A DNA stretch of 6,117 nucleotides from Zoogloeaceae bacterium (GCA_031267345.1 JAIRZG010000048.1:1-6117), one strand, 5' to 3'. Counted from the stretch's first letter, positions 1 through 5,983 are shown. Notes: generated by a model not told the origin, from the sequence alone. Translations and numbers: made by a program.

Positions 1-686
1 CCACGGTCGATCTCTCCGACTGGTGGCGGCAGATTGAGGACTGGCGCGCCAAAGACGGCCTGAAATACAAGCAGGGCGAGCGCATCATGCCGCAGTTCGT
101 GGTGGAAAAACTCTACGAAGTGACTGGCGGAGACGCCTTCATCACCTCCGATGTGGGGCAACACCAGATGTTTGCCGCGCAGCATTACAAATTCGACAAG
201 CCCCGGCGCTGGATCAATTCCGGCGGGCTGGGCGCCATGGGCGTGGGATTACCCTACGCGATGGGCGTGAGCTTCGCCAACCCGGAGGCGACCGTTGCCT
301 GTGTTACCGGGGAGGGTTCCATCCAGATGTGCATCCAGGAGCTTTCCACCTGCAAGCAGTTTGAATTGCCGATCAAGATCATCAATCTGAATAACGGCAT
401 GTTGGGCATGGTGCGGCAGTGGCAGGAAATGTTCTATTCCAAACGTTATTCCCAGTCCTATGTGACTTCGCTGCCGGATTTCGTCAAACTCGCGGAAGCG
501 TATGGGCATGTCGGCATGAAAATCGAAAAGCCGGAAGACGTGCGACCCGCGCTGGAAAAAGCCTTTACGAAATACAAGGATCGGTTGGTGTTCCTGGATT
601 TCATCATCGATCCGACCGCCAATGTGTTTCCCATGGTGGCGACCGGCAAGGGGCTGACCGAAATGATTCTGGCTGAAGACCTGTAA
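1..686 (+). CDS. ilvB: Acetolactate synthase large (catalytic) subunit, 3' part
   Basis: This is the C-terminal part of the thiamine-diphosphate (ThDP) enzyme that condenses two pyruvates to 2-acetolactate, or pyruvate and 2-oxobutyrate to 2-aceto-2-hydroxybutyrate. It works in the cytoplasm in complex with the ilvH product. The frame is open from base 3, so the gene begins upstream; about 227 residues are present of a family norm near 570. The visible part is the C-terminal ThDP-binding domain: SGGLGAMG-type segment near 225-242, the ThDP/metal motif starting as GEGS (309-320) and ending with the Asn pair at 390-395, about 28 residues apart as expected. It is followed by LGMVRQWQ, whose Trp is the conserved residue at the herbicide site of the family. 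The motif has Glu where most members have Asp (GDG); from memory, Glu here is common in betaproteobacterial enzymes. The ATG at 87 is internal, not the start. Only 10 bases separate it from ilvH. Confidence 0.96.
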   Translation, partial: TVDLSDWWRQIEDWRAKDGLKYKQGERIMPQFVVEKLYEVTGGDAFITSDVGQHQMFAAQHYKFDKPRRWINSGGLGAMGVGLPYAMGVSFANPEATVACVTGEGSIQMCIQELSTCKQFELPIKIINLNNGMLGMVRQWQEMFYSKRYSQSYVTSLPDFVKLAEAYGHVGMKIEKPEDVRPALEKAFTKYKDRLVFLDFIIDPTANVFPMVATGKGLTEMILAEDL

Positions 687-696
687 GGCAAACGAC

Positions 697-1188
697 ATGC
701 GACACATTATTTCCATTTTGCTGGAAAACGAAGCGGGCGCGCTCTCCCATGTGGCGGGGCTGTTTTCCGCGCGCGGCTACAACATCGAATCGCTGACTGT
801 GGCGCCCACCGAAGACGCTTCGCTGTCGCGCATGACCATTGTCACGCGCGGCTCCGACGAAGTGCTGGAACAAATCACCAAGCAGTTGAACAAACTGGTG
901 GATGTGGTGAAGGTGGTCGATCTTTCCGATTCCGCGCACGTCGAGCGCGAACTGATGCTCATCAAGGTGCGCGCCATCGGCAAGGATCGGGAAGAAATGA
1001 AGCGCATCTCGGATATTTTTCGCGGGCGCATTCTCGACGTGACCGAATTCACCTATGTCATCGAATTGACAGGAACCAGCGCCAAGCTGGATTCCTTCAT
1101 CAACGCCCTGGATTCCGGCTTGATACTGGAAACCGTGCGTACCGGAGTTTCCGGCATCGGTCGCAGCGACCGCATTCTCAAAGTCTGA
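697..1188 (+). CDS. ilvH: Acetolactate synthase small (regulatory) subunit
   Basis: This is the regulatory partner of the catalytic subunit encoded just upstream. It raises catalytic activity and confers feedback inhibition by valine. The length, 163 residues, equals that of E. coli IlvH. An N-terminal ACT domain covers about residues 3-76, and a C-terminal domain typical of the small subunit covers about 80-160. The residues that line the valine site in E. coli IlvH are present at the same numbers (Asn11, Gly14, Asn29, Ile30), so valine inhibition is expected; that is inference. The start has a TAAGG ribosome site at 684-688, overlapping the ilvB stop codon, with an 8-base spacer, which suggests translational coupling. 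It lies in the ilvB-ilvH-ilvC operon and nothing about it looks damaged. Confidence 0.97.
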   Translation: MRHIISILLENEAGALSHVAGLFSARGYNIESLTVAPTEDASLSRMTIVTRGSDEVLEQITKQLNKLVDVVKVVDLSDSAHVERELMLIKVRAIGKDREEMKRISDIFRGRILDVTEFTYVIELTGTSAKLDSFINALDSGLILETVRTGVSGIGRSDRILKV

Positions 1189-1203
1189 CCCCCATTTTTA
1201 TCG

Positions 1204-1211
1204 AAAGAGGA
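1204..1211 (+). promoter_or_regulatory. Ribosome binding site of ilvC
   Basis: A purine-rich AAAGAGGA lies 8 bases before the ATG at 1220. It is the strongest Shine-Dalgarno-like site in the window and fixes the ilvC start. Confidence 0.75.
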
Positions 1212-1219
1212 TTTTTCCC

Positions 1220-2236
1220 ATGAAAGTTTATTACGACAAAGACGCCGACCTTTCCCTCATCAAAGGCAAGAAAGTCACCATCGTCGGTTACGGCTCGCAA
1301 GGCCACGCCCATGCCCAGAACCTCAAGGATTCCGGCGTCAAGGTCACAGTGGGGCTGAGAAAGAGCGGCGCGTCCTGGAAAAAGGCTGAAACCGCCGGAC
1401 TGAAAGTCGAGGAAATCGCCAAGGCGGTCAAGGGCGCGGATGTGGTGATGCTGCTGTTGCCCGACGAGAACATTCCCCAGGTCTATAACGAAGAGGTCGC
1501 GCCCCACCTGAAAAAAGGCGCGGCGCTGGCCTTCGCGCACGGCTTCAACATTCATTACAATCAGGTCATCCCCAGGGATGACGTGGATGTCAACATGATT
1601 GCGCCCAAGGGGCCGGGGCATACCGTGCGTTCCGAGTATCTCAAAGGCGGCGGCGTTCCTTCGCTGATTGCCGTGTATCAGGACAAATCCGGCAAGGCGA
1701 AGGACATCGCCCTTTCCTACGCCGCCGCCAACGGCGGCGCCAAGGGCGGCGTCATTGAAACTTCCTTCCGCGAAGAAACCGAAACCGACCTCTTCGGCGA
1801 GCAGGCGGTGCTTTGCGGCGGCGCGGTGGAACTGATGAAAATGGGTTTCGAGACGCTGGTGGAAGCCGGTTACGCGCCGGAAATGGCCTATTTTGAATGC
1901 CTGCACGAAATGAAGCTGATCGTGGATCTGATCTACGAAGGCGGCATCGCCAACATGAATTATTCCATTTCCAACAACGCCGAATATGGTGAATACGTGA
2001 CCGGCGCGGAAGTCATCAACGCCCAGTCGCGCGAAGCCATGCGGACGGCCTTGAAACGCATCCAGAACGGCGACTACGCCAAACAGTTCATTCTTGAAGG
2101 TCGCATCGGCTACCCTGCCATGACCGCCCGCCGCCGCCTGCTCGCCGCCCACCCGGTCGAAAAAGTCGGCGGACAACTGCGCGACATGATGCCGTGGATC
2201 AAGAAGAACAAACTGGTCGATCAGTCGAAGAACTAA
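1220..2236 (+). CDS. ilvC: Ketol-acid reductoisomerase (class I, NADP-dependent)
   Basis: This enzyme converts 2-acetolactate to 2,3-dihydroxyisovalerate, and the aceto-hydroxybutyrate homologue to its dihydroxy acid, by Mg-dependent alkyl migration and reduction. At 338 residues it has the short class I length. The N-terminal Rossmann domain carries GYGSQGHAHA (residues 23-32); Arg47 with Ser49 and Ser52 in the following loop fits an NADPH-type pocket. His107 sits in AHGFNIHY. The metal ligands of the family are all seen: Asp190 and Glu194 in ETDLFGEQ, then Glu226 and Glu230 in FECLHE. Ser251 in YSISNNAEYG fits substrate binding. The start is supported by the AAAGAGGA site. It follows ilvH by 31 bases and is followed by an 11-bp perfect inverted repeat, so it likely ends the ilv transcript or most of it. 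Confidence 0.98.
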   Translation: MKVYYDKDADLSLIKGKKVTIVGYGSQGHAHAQNLKDSGVKVTVGLRKSGASWKKAETAGLKVEEIAKAVKGADVVMLLLPDENIPQVYNEEVAPHLKKGAALAFAHGFNIHYNQVIPRDDVDVNMIAPKGPGHTVRSEYLKGGGVPSLIAVYQDKSGKAKDIALSYAAANGGAKGGVIETSFREETETDLFGEQAVLCGGAVELMKMGFETLVEAGYAPEMAYFECLHEMKLIVDLIYEGGIANMNYSISNNAEYGEYVTGAEVINAQSREAMRTALKRIQNGDYAKQFILEGRIGYPAMTARRRLLAAHPVEKVGGQLRDMMPWIKKNKLVDQSKN

Positions 2237-2251
2237 GAAAATTCTGAATAA

Positions 2252-2282
2252 CCGTCATTCCCTTGATAAACGGGAATGACGG
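2252..2282 (+). terminator. Perfect 11-bp inverted repeat after ilvC, terminator or dispersed repeat
   Basis: Arms CCGTCATTCCC (2252-2262) and GGGAATGACGG (2272-2282) are exact complements around a 9-base loop. The downstream run, ATTTTGATTT, is T-rich but not a clean T tract. It starts 16 bases after the ilvC stop, so it may attenuate or end ilv transcription. The core ATTCCC-N9-GGGAAT also resembles short dispersed repeats of betaproteobacteria, such as neisserial dRS3 (ATTCCC-N8-GGGAAT), so it may be a repeat element used as a terminator. Confidence 0.65.
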
Positions 2283-2353
2283 ATTTTGATTTATCCAGAG
2301 TTTCTTTGCGGCAAGTTTTTTAAACATAGCGAATTCCCGATCAAGAGATGTCA

Positions 2354-2737
2354 ATGAAAAAATCGCTGTTGCTGTTGCTCCTGTGTTCCGCGATGGTCCT
2401 GGCGCAGGAACCGTCTTATGTTTGTCGGCAATTCGGCTATTCACCGCCGCAATGGCAGGGTGGCCTTTCGGAGGCGCGGCAAGCGGAACTGGATGAATGC
2501 GTCAAAGCTGCTACGGATACCGGGGCGCAGTCAAAGGCAAACGCTGAAAAAATGAGCAGTATCTATGGCATGGACATGGGCCGGACGGACTGGTTTTGCG
2601 TTGCTCTGACCGGATGCCTTGCAGAAGAAAAACAGGGGAAAGGCTGGATTGTTCAAGAAAAAGAGGGAGAAAACTGGAAAGTTGTTCGCTCTCGCTACGC
2701 AACCCGCGCCCTCATGGGTCTTGACCCTGAAAAGTAA
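2354..2737 (+). CDS. Small exported protein of unknown function with four mature cysteines
   Basis: I do not recognise this 127-residue protein. Its N terminus is a clear Sec signal peptide: two Lys, a run of Leu at residues 5-10, and a likely type I cleavage site after VLA (residue 17), before QEPS. The mature part is about 110 residues, hydrophilic, with Cys24, Cys49, Cys82 and Cys88; an even number of cysteines in an exported protein suggests two disulfides in the periplasm (inference). The ATG at 2354 is preferred to that at 2348 because AAGAG (2343-2347) lies 6 bases before it but directly touches the earlier ATG. G+C is near 53 percent by hand count, lower than the flanking genes. It sits alone between ilvC and psd, genes that are usually close, and is bracketed by two hairpins, so it looks like an inserted, separately transcribed unit. 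Confidence 0.78.
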   Translation: MKKSLLLLLLCSAMVLAQEPSYVCRQFGYSPPQWQGGLSEARQAELDECVKAATDTGAQSKANAEKMSSIYGMDMGRTDWFCVALTGCLAEEKQGKGWIVQEKEGENWKVVRSRYATRALMGLDPEK

Positions 2738-2745
2738 AGACAGGC

Positions 2746-2775
2746 GCGGTCAGCGCAACGCTATTGCCGCTTTTT
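2746..2775 (+). terminator. Probable intrinsic terminator after the small exported protein gene
   Basis: GCGG (2746-2749) pairs with CCGC (2767-2770), with an inner AGCG/CGCT stem (2752-2755, 2759-2762) around a 3-base loop, and five T follow at 2771-2775. The stem is interrupted by a small internal loop, so strength is moderate. It begins 8 bases after the stop codon. Confidence 0.5.
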
Positions 2776-2786
2776 AACCCATTGAT

Positions 2787-2802
2787 AATCACCCAATCAC
2801 CC
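2787..2802 (+). repeat. Tandem 8-bp duplication upstream of psd
   Basis: AATCACCC occurs twice without interruption. A GATAAT at 2784-2789 overlaps its left edge and could be a -10 element for psd, but no convincing -35 lies at the right distance. Confidence 0.7.
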
Positions 2803-2827
2803 GCCCGCAGATTTTTTCTGATCCCCG

Positions 2828-2841
2828 ATGCCTGATGCCTG
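2828..2841 (+). repeat. Tandem 7-bp duplication that doubles the psd start codon
   Basis: ATGCCTG is repeated twice in tandem. The first copy opens a 4-codon frame (ATG CCT GAT GCC TGA, 2828-2842); the second copy holds the psd ATG at 2835. The tiny frame stops inside the start region of psd, in the same register as the psd/pssA overlap. Confidence 0.75.
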
Positions 2842-3503
2842 ACTATCCTCATCCTCTTTTCGCCAGGGAAGGCTGGCCTTTCCTGTTGATTGCGCTCATC
2901 GTGGCGGCGCTGGTTCAATGGGGACTTGGCCCCCTGTGGGCGGCGCCCTTCTGGCTGTTCGTTTTTTTCGTGCTGCAATTTTTCCGCGATCCGCCGCGCA
3001 ATGTGGGCGGACTGGGCGACGGGTTGCACAGCGTGGTCGCGCCCGCCGACGGACGCATTGTCGCCATCGAGGAATGCGAGGACCGTTACCTGCAACGTCG
3101 CGCCCTGAAGGTGAGCGTGTTCATGAATGTGTTTGACGTGCATTCCAACCGCTCGCCCATTGATGGCGAAGTCAAACAGGTGTGGTACAGCCCCGGCAAA
3201 TTCGTGAACGCCGCGCTGGACAAAGCCTCCAGCGAAAACGAACGCTGCGCCATGCACCTGAAAGGCGCGGGCGGGCAGGAAGTGACCTGTGTGCAGGTCG
3301 CCGGCCTCATCGCGCGGCGCATCCTGAATTACATGGAACCCGGCATGAAACTGGCGCGCGGACAGCGTTACGGCTTCATCCGTTTTGGTTCGCGCGTCGA
3401 TGTTTACCTGCCGCTGGATACCGAGGTGCGGGTCAGCATTGGCGACAAGGTGTATGCTTCGAGCACCCTCATTGCTGAATTTGCCAGAATCCCCCATGCC
3501 TGA
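2835..3503 (+). CDS. psd: Phosphatidylserine decarboxylase proenzyme (short form)
   Basis: This enzyme decarboxylates phosphatidylserine to phosphatidylethanolamine at the inner membrane. It is made as a 222-residue proenzyme that cuts itself at a Gly-Ser bond; the serine becomes the pyruvoyl cofactor. The likely cut is Gly185-Ser186 in RFGSRVDVYLP, giving a beta chain of 185 residues and an alpha chain of 37. Two hydrophobic segments (about residues 14-32 and 34-50) anchor the N terminus, followed by FFRDPPR. SVFMNVFDVHSNRSP (about 94-108) and the ALDKASSENER segment are conserved in the short Psd form known from betaproteobacteria and others. The ATG at 2835 fits the family N terminus (YPHP, AREGWP) but has no visible Shine-Dalgarno site; initiation may rely on the upstream 4-codon frame. 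It overlaps pssA by 8 bases. Confidence 0.95.
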   Translation: MPDYPHPLFAREGWPFLLIALIVAALVQWGLGPLWAAPFWLFVFFVLQFFRDPPRNVGGLGDGLHSVVAPADGRIVAIEECEDRYLQRRALKVSVFMNVFDVHSNRSPIDGEVKQVWYSPGKFVNAALDKASSENERCAMHLKGAGGQEVTCVQVAGLIARRILNYMEPGMKLARGQRYGFIRFGSRVDVYLPLDTEVRVSIGDKVYASSTLIAEFARIPHA

Positions 3504-4278
3504 ACTCAAACCGCGCAAGACCCTGTTTAATCCGGAATTGAAACGCCGGGGCATTTACCTTCTGCCCAGCCTGTTTACCACGGCGGCGCTGTTTTTCGGT
3601 TTTTTCGCCATTGTGCAGGCCATACAGGGCGACTTTGAAAAAGCCGCCGCCGCCATTTTCATCGCCATGATCATGGACGGGCTGGACGGTCGGGTGGCGC
3701 GACTGACGCATACGCAATCGGCCTTCGGCGCGGAATACGATTCGCTTTCCGACATGGTGTGCTTTGGCGTCGCTCCGGCGCTGGTGATCTACGAATGGGC
3801 CTTGCTCGGCATAAGCCGTCCGGGCTGGATTGCCGCCTTCATCTATTGCGCGGGCGCTGCGCTGCGATTGGCGCGGTTTAATACCACACTGGAAGTCATG
3901 GACAAGCGTTATTTTCAGGGCTTGCCCAGCCCCGCCGCCGCCGCGCTGGTCGTCGGCTTTGTCTGGGCGATGATGGCGCAAGGAGTGTCGGGCGCGGAAG
4001 TGCGCTGGCTGGCGGCTTTCATCACCGTCTTCGCGGGGCTTTCCATGGTTTCCAGTGTGCGCTTTTACAGCTTCAAGGACATCAACCTCAAGAAAAGCGT
4101 TCCCTTTGTGGTGGTGCTGGCCATGGTGTTGCTTTTCGCCCTGTTCTCGTCCCCCTACGCCGCCGAAATCCTCTTCGGCCTGTTCTGCGTCTATGGTCTC
4201 TCCGGCTACGCGCAGGCGTTGCTGCGTCTGCCGCAAAAAAAGAATCCGCCGCCTGCGGAAGATACCCCGCCAGTCTAG
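3496..4278 (+). CDS. pssA: CDP-diacylglycerol-serine O-phosphatidyltransferase (phosphatidylserine synthase)
   Basis: This membrane enzyme makes phosphatidylserine from CDP-diacylglycerol and serine, the substrate of the psd product encoded upstream. The protein is 260 residues with several membrane helices (about 22-43, 50-60, 90-105, 112-125, 145-160, 172-188, 205-222, 224-240 by eye) and a proline-rich charged tail. The CDP-alcohol phosphotransferase signature is complete: Asp61, Asp64-Gly65, Ala68-Arg69, Gly78, Asp82 and Asp86, with exact family spacing. I chose the ATG at 3496, which gives MPELKPRK, although the frame is open back to 3385; the earlier part would lie wholly inside psd and has no family match. 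The start overlaps the psd stop in the string ATGCCTGA, and there is no ribosome site, so translation is likely coupled to psd. Confidence 0.95.
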   Translation: MPELKPRKTLFNPELKRRGIYLLPSLFTTAALFFGFFAIVQAIQGDFEKAAAAIFIAMIMDGLDGRVARLTHTQSAFGAEYDSLSDMVCFGVAPALVIYEWALLGISRPGWIAAFIYCAGAALRLARFNTTLEVMDKRYFQGLPSPAAAALVVGFVWAMMAQGVSGAEVRWLAAFITVFAGLSMVSSVRFYSFKDINLKKSVPFVVVLAMVLLFALFSSPYAAEILFGLFCVYGLSGYAQALLRLPQKKNPPPAEDTPPV

Positions 4279-4304
4279 TTTTCCGTAATTTTATCCTCTG
4301 CTTT

Positions 4305-4430
4305 CTCCCGCATGGGGAGAGGGCGCGCAGGGCGGGAAAGGGGGGCAGCCGGTTTCAACGTTGTTTCGCGCTGAACCGCCGCCCGCTTTCTCCGGCCCTC
4401 TCCAAAGGCCGCCCCCTCTCCCACGAGGGG
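4305..4430. repeat. G+C-rich imperfect inverted repeats (REP-like region)
   Basis: GGGAGAGGG (4315-4323) is complementary to CCCTCTCCC (4414-4422), and CCCTCTCC recurs at 4396-4403. Each end also folds locally: CTCCC/GGGAG at 4305-4319, and CCCCTC/GAGGGG at 4413-4430. The composition resembles the CCCTCTCCC-type intergenic palindromes scattered in many proteobacterial genomes. No coding frame is evident. It starts 26 bases after the pssA stop and could also act as a 3' end stabiliser or weak terminator. Confidence 0.5.
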
Positions 4431-4434
4431 CAAG

Positions 4435-4630
4435 GTCAACCTGCCTAATGGCAAGGCCGAGCGCTTCATCCAGACCTGCCTACGAGAATGGGCTTACGCC
4501 AGAGCTATGCCAACAGCACTGAGCGCGCCTCCTGGCTGCCTTTCTTGCCTATTACAACAGCCGACGGCCACATTCCGCCCTCGGCTACAAGCCTCATGCT
4601 TCTCGTCTTAGCGGGAACAACCTATTGCAA
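4435..4630 (+). pseudogene. C-terminal remnant of an IS481-type transposase, frameshifted
   Basis: Read through three frames, the segment gives NGKAERFIQTCLREWAYARA (from 4447), then YANSTERASWLP (from 4506), then FLAYYNSRRPHSALGYKP, ending in SRLSGNNLL (from 4541). This is the end of the DDE integrase core of IS481-like transposases; the Glu in NGKAE is the last catalytic acid. Two single-base losses, near 4506 and near 4541, break the frame. The rest of the gene upstream is gone: before about 4435 the sequence turns into REP-like G+C-rich DNA. After NNLL the frame runs into unrelated codons up to a stop at 4709-4711. No terminal inverted repeat or target duplication is visible, so this is an old scar, not a mobile element. 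Confidence 0.85.
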
Positions 4631-4670
4631 CATTACACCTACCGCGCGCACTTGATGCCCAATCTCCTTC

Positions 4671-4734
4671 ATTCCCGCGCAACGACGCGGCGAGATCACG
4701 GTTTATCCTGAAAAGCCCCGCGCCGTCAGGCGCG
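4671..4734. repeat. Two short hairpins after the IS remnant
   Basis: CCGCG (4675-4679) pairs with CGCGG (4686-4690) after a CATTCC stretch that resembles half of the repeat seen behind ilvC. CGCGCC (4719-4724) pairs with GGCGCG (4729-4734) around GTCA. The left side, AAAAGCCCCGCGCC, looks like the first half of a strong terminator whose right half should continue GGGCTTTT but does not. Confidence 0.4.
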
Positions 4735-4831
4735 CATCGCTGCTCGCAAGGGCTGTAAAAAGCGGTAACATCGTCATTGGGTCTATTTTTATAGAATGCT
4801 TGGTTGTGTCATTTATAAAACCGGGGGCATG
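4735..4831 (+). other. AT-richer leader of the EAL gene; no clear promoter
   Basis: This leader becomes AT-rich from about 4755. A TAGAAT at 4792-4797 could serve as a -10 element, with a weak TCGTCA 15 bases before it; the spacing is poor, so I do not call a firm promoter. If that element is used, the ATG at 4796 cannot be the start. Confidence 0.25.
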
Positions 4832-5965
4832 ATGAATACAGGGACGACTTTTGAGGCTTACACGCTGGTTTTCCATTTGCGTGGTCTTTCGGCGTTGGAG
4901 GTGACGATGGGCGCCGCAGTGACGCGAAGCGCCCTGAACGCCTTGCAGACGGGGTTGTCGGCGCTGGAAGCGGCGGTTTTGCGGGATGAGGCGCAGGTGT
5001 TGCCGCTTTCCGGTTTACCGCGCGGGGCGTGGGGCGCGCGTTATCAAAGTCCGGCGCGCGCGGCGGACGCGCAGGCGGAAAAGCAGACTGCCATCCATCT
5101 CGCCGCCACCCAACTGGGCATGGAACTGGCGAAGCAGGTTTTTGGCAGCGCCACGGCTGCTTTTGCGCGTCTCCATGTCGCTTTGTTGCCGGGTCATCCC
5201 GACGTGGAAACGCTGCCTGCCTTGGCCGAAAAAGCGTCGCCGCCGGAGGACGTAGCGGCTGAACGCGCCTTGCAGCAGGTATTGGCGCATCATACGACGC
5301 GTACTTTTTTGCAGCCTGTCGTCGGTTTTCCGGATGCCCCGCTTTTGGGTTTTGAGGCGCTGACGCGCGGCCCGGAAGGCAGTCTGGTGGAACAGGCGGA
5401 TCAGCTTTTTGGCGTGGCGGCGCGCATGGGGCAATCCCGCGAACTGGAAATCGTCTGTGCCTGGCAGGCGTTGCGATGGGTCGAACGTCTGCCCGCGCAT
5501 CAATGGCTTTCGATCAATCTTTCCGCCTTGAGTCTTACCGATGAAAAGCTGCGCCGCGTCCTGGCGCGTCCGGGCATTGTGGTGGAACTCACCGAGCATC
5601 TGCCGTTGAACAACGCCCGTTCCTTGCTGCCCCTGATTGCGGAACTGCGCGCGGGCGGCGCGCGCCTGGCGCTTGATGATACCGGCTGCGGCTTTGCCGA
5701 TCTACAGGCCATAGAAGTCCTGCGTCCGGATTTCATCAAATTGTGCATTACCGTCGTCCGTAGCGTGAAGCGCGATCCCGCGCAGGTGTTGCGCGATCTG
5801 AAAGCCACGATTGCCCATCTGCGCGCCCTTGGCGTGGGCGTACTGGCCGAAGGCGTGGAAAGCGAAGACGAAGCCCGACTGCTGGCGACGCTCGACATCG
5901 ACTATGCCCAGGGCTGGCTGTATGGCAAGCCCCAACCCGCCGCCTGTTTTTTTGGCGCGGACTGA
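4832..5965 (+). CDS. EAL-domain protein, probable c-di-GMP phosphodiesterase
   Basis: EAL domains hydrolyse the second messenger c-di-GMP to linear pGpG. With this start the protein has 377 residues. The EAL domain spans about 150-373: Glu175 in FEALTRG, Asn229 in INLSA, Glu252 in VELTEH, Asp282-Asp283 in LDDTGCG, Lys303, Glu340 and Glu343 in AEGVE, and Gln360 in QGWLYGKP. Spacing between them follows active EAL proteins. The one break is Cys305, where the KxD motif normally has Asp; activity is therefore uncertain. DDTGxG in place of DDFGTG occurs in other EAL proteins. Residues 1-150 show no domain I recognise, no signal peptide and no membrane helix, so it is likely cytoplasmic. ATG 4832 is chosen because GGGGG lies 4 bases before it; ATG 4829 and 4796 are in frame and possible. 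It stands alone, between an IS scar and a terminator. Confidence 0.9.
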   Translation: MNTGTTFEAYTLVFHLRGLSALEVTMGAAVTRSALNALQTGLSALEAAVLRDEAQVLPLSGLPRGAWGARYQSPARAADAQAEKQTAIHLAATQLGMELAKQVFGSATAAFARLHVALLPGHPDVETLPALAEKASPPEDVAAERALQQVLAHHTTRTFLQPVVGFPDAPLLGFEALTRGPEGSLVEQADQLFGVAARMGQSRELEIVCAWQALRWVERLPAHQWLSINLSALSLTDEKLRRVLARPGIVVELTEHLPLNNARSLLPLIAELRAGGARLALDDTGCGFADLQAIEVLRPDFIKLCITVVRSVKRDPAQVLRDLKATIAHLRALGVGVLAEGVESEDEARLLATLDIDYAQGWLYGKPQPAACFFGAD

Positions 5966-5983
5966 AGAACGTCCGCGTTTTTT
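5956..5983 (+). terminator. Strong intrinsic terminator overlapping the EAL gene stop
   Basis: CGCGGAC (5956-5962) and GTCCGCG (5971-5977) form a perfect 7-bp stem with an 8-base loop, followed at once by six T (5978-5983). The TGA stop codon (5963-5965) lies in the loop, so the last codons of the gene form the left arm. Confidence 0.88.

Noticed and set aside
309..320. GEGS instead of GDGS in the acetolactate synthase ThDP motif
   Set aside because: As I recall, Glu at this position is normal for betaproteobacterial enzymes, so it is a lineage trait and not evidence of inactivity.
1178..2176. 332-codon open frame on the minus strand opposite ilvC
   Set aside because: It lies antisense to a gene with every catalytic residue intact, is His/Phe/Gly-rich in a composition typical of an antisense shadow, and has no recognisable domain.
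2375..2386. Possible lipoprotein signal at Cys11 of the small exported protein
   Set aside because: The residue before the cysteine is Leu, not Gly, Ala or Ser, and a good type I cleavage site follows at residue 17.
3385..3495. Longer N terminus for PssA
   Set aside because: The extra 37 codons overlap conserved psd sequence and do not look like the family N terminus; the ATG at 3496 fits.
2712..3554. 280-codon minus-strand frame opposite psd
   Set aside because: It is a shadow of psd and the psd leader; it has no family resemblance and no independent ribosome site that I can see.
3469..4236. 255-codon minus-strand frame opposite pssA
   Set aside because: It mirrors the well-supported pssA gene; the His/Gly/Arg-rich composition is an antisense artefact.
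4279..4831. Small RNA, tRNA, riboswitch or CRISPR in the gene-free gap
   Set aside because: I found no cloverleaf, no regularly spaced repeats and no known riboswitch core; the gap is explained by repeats and transposase debris.
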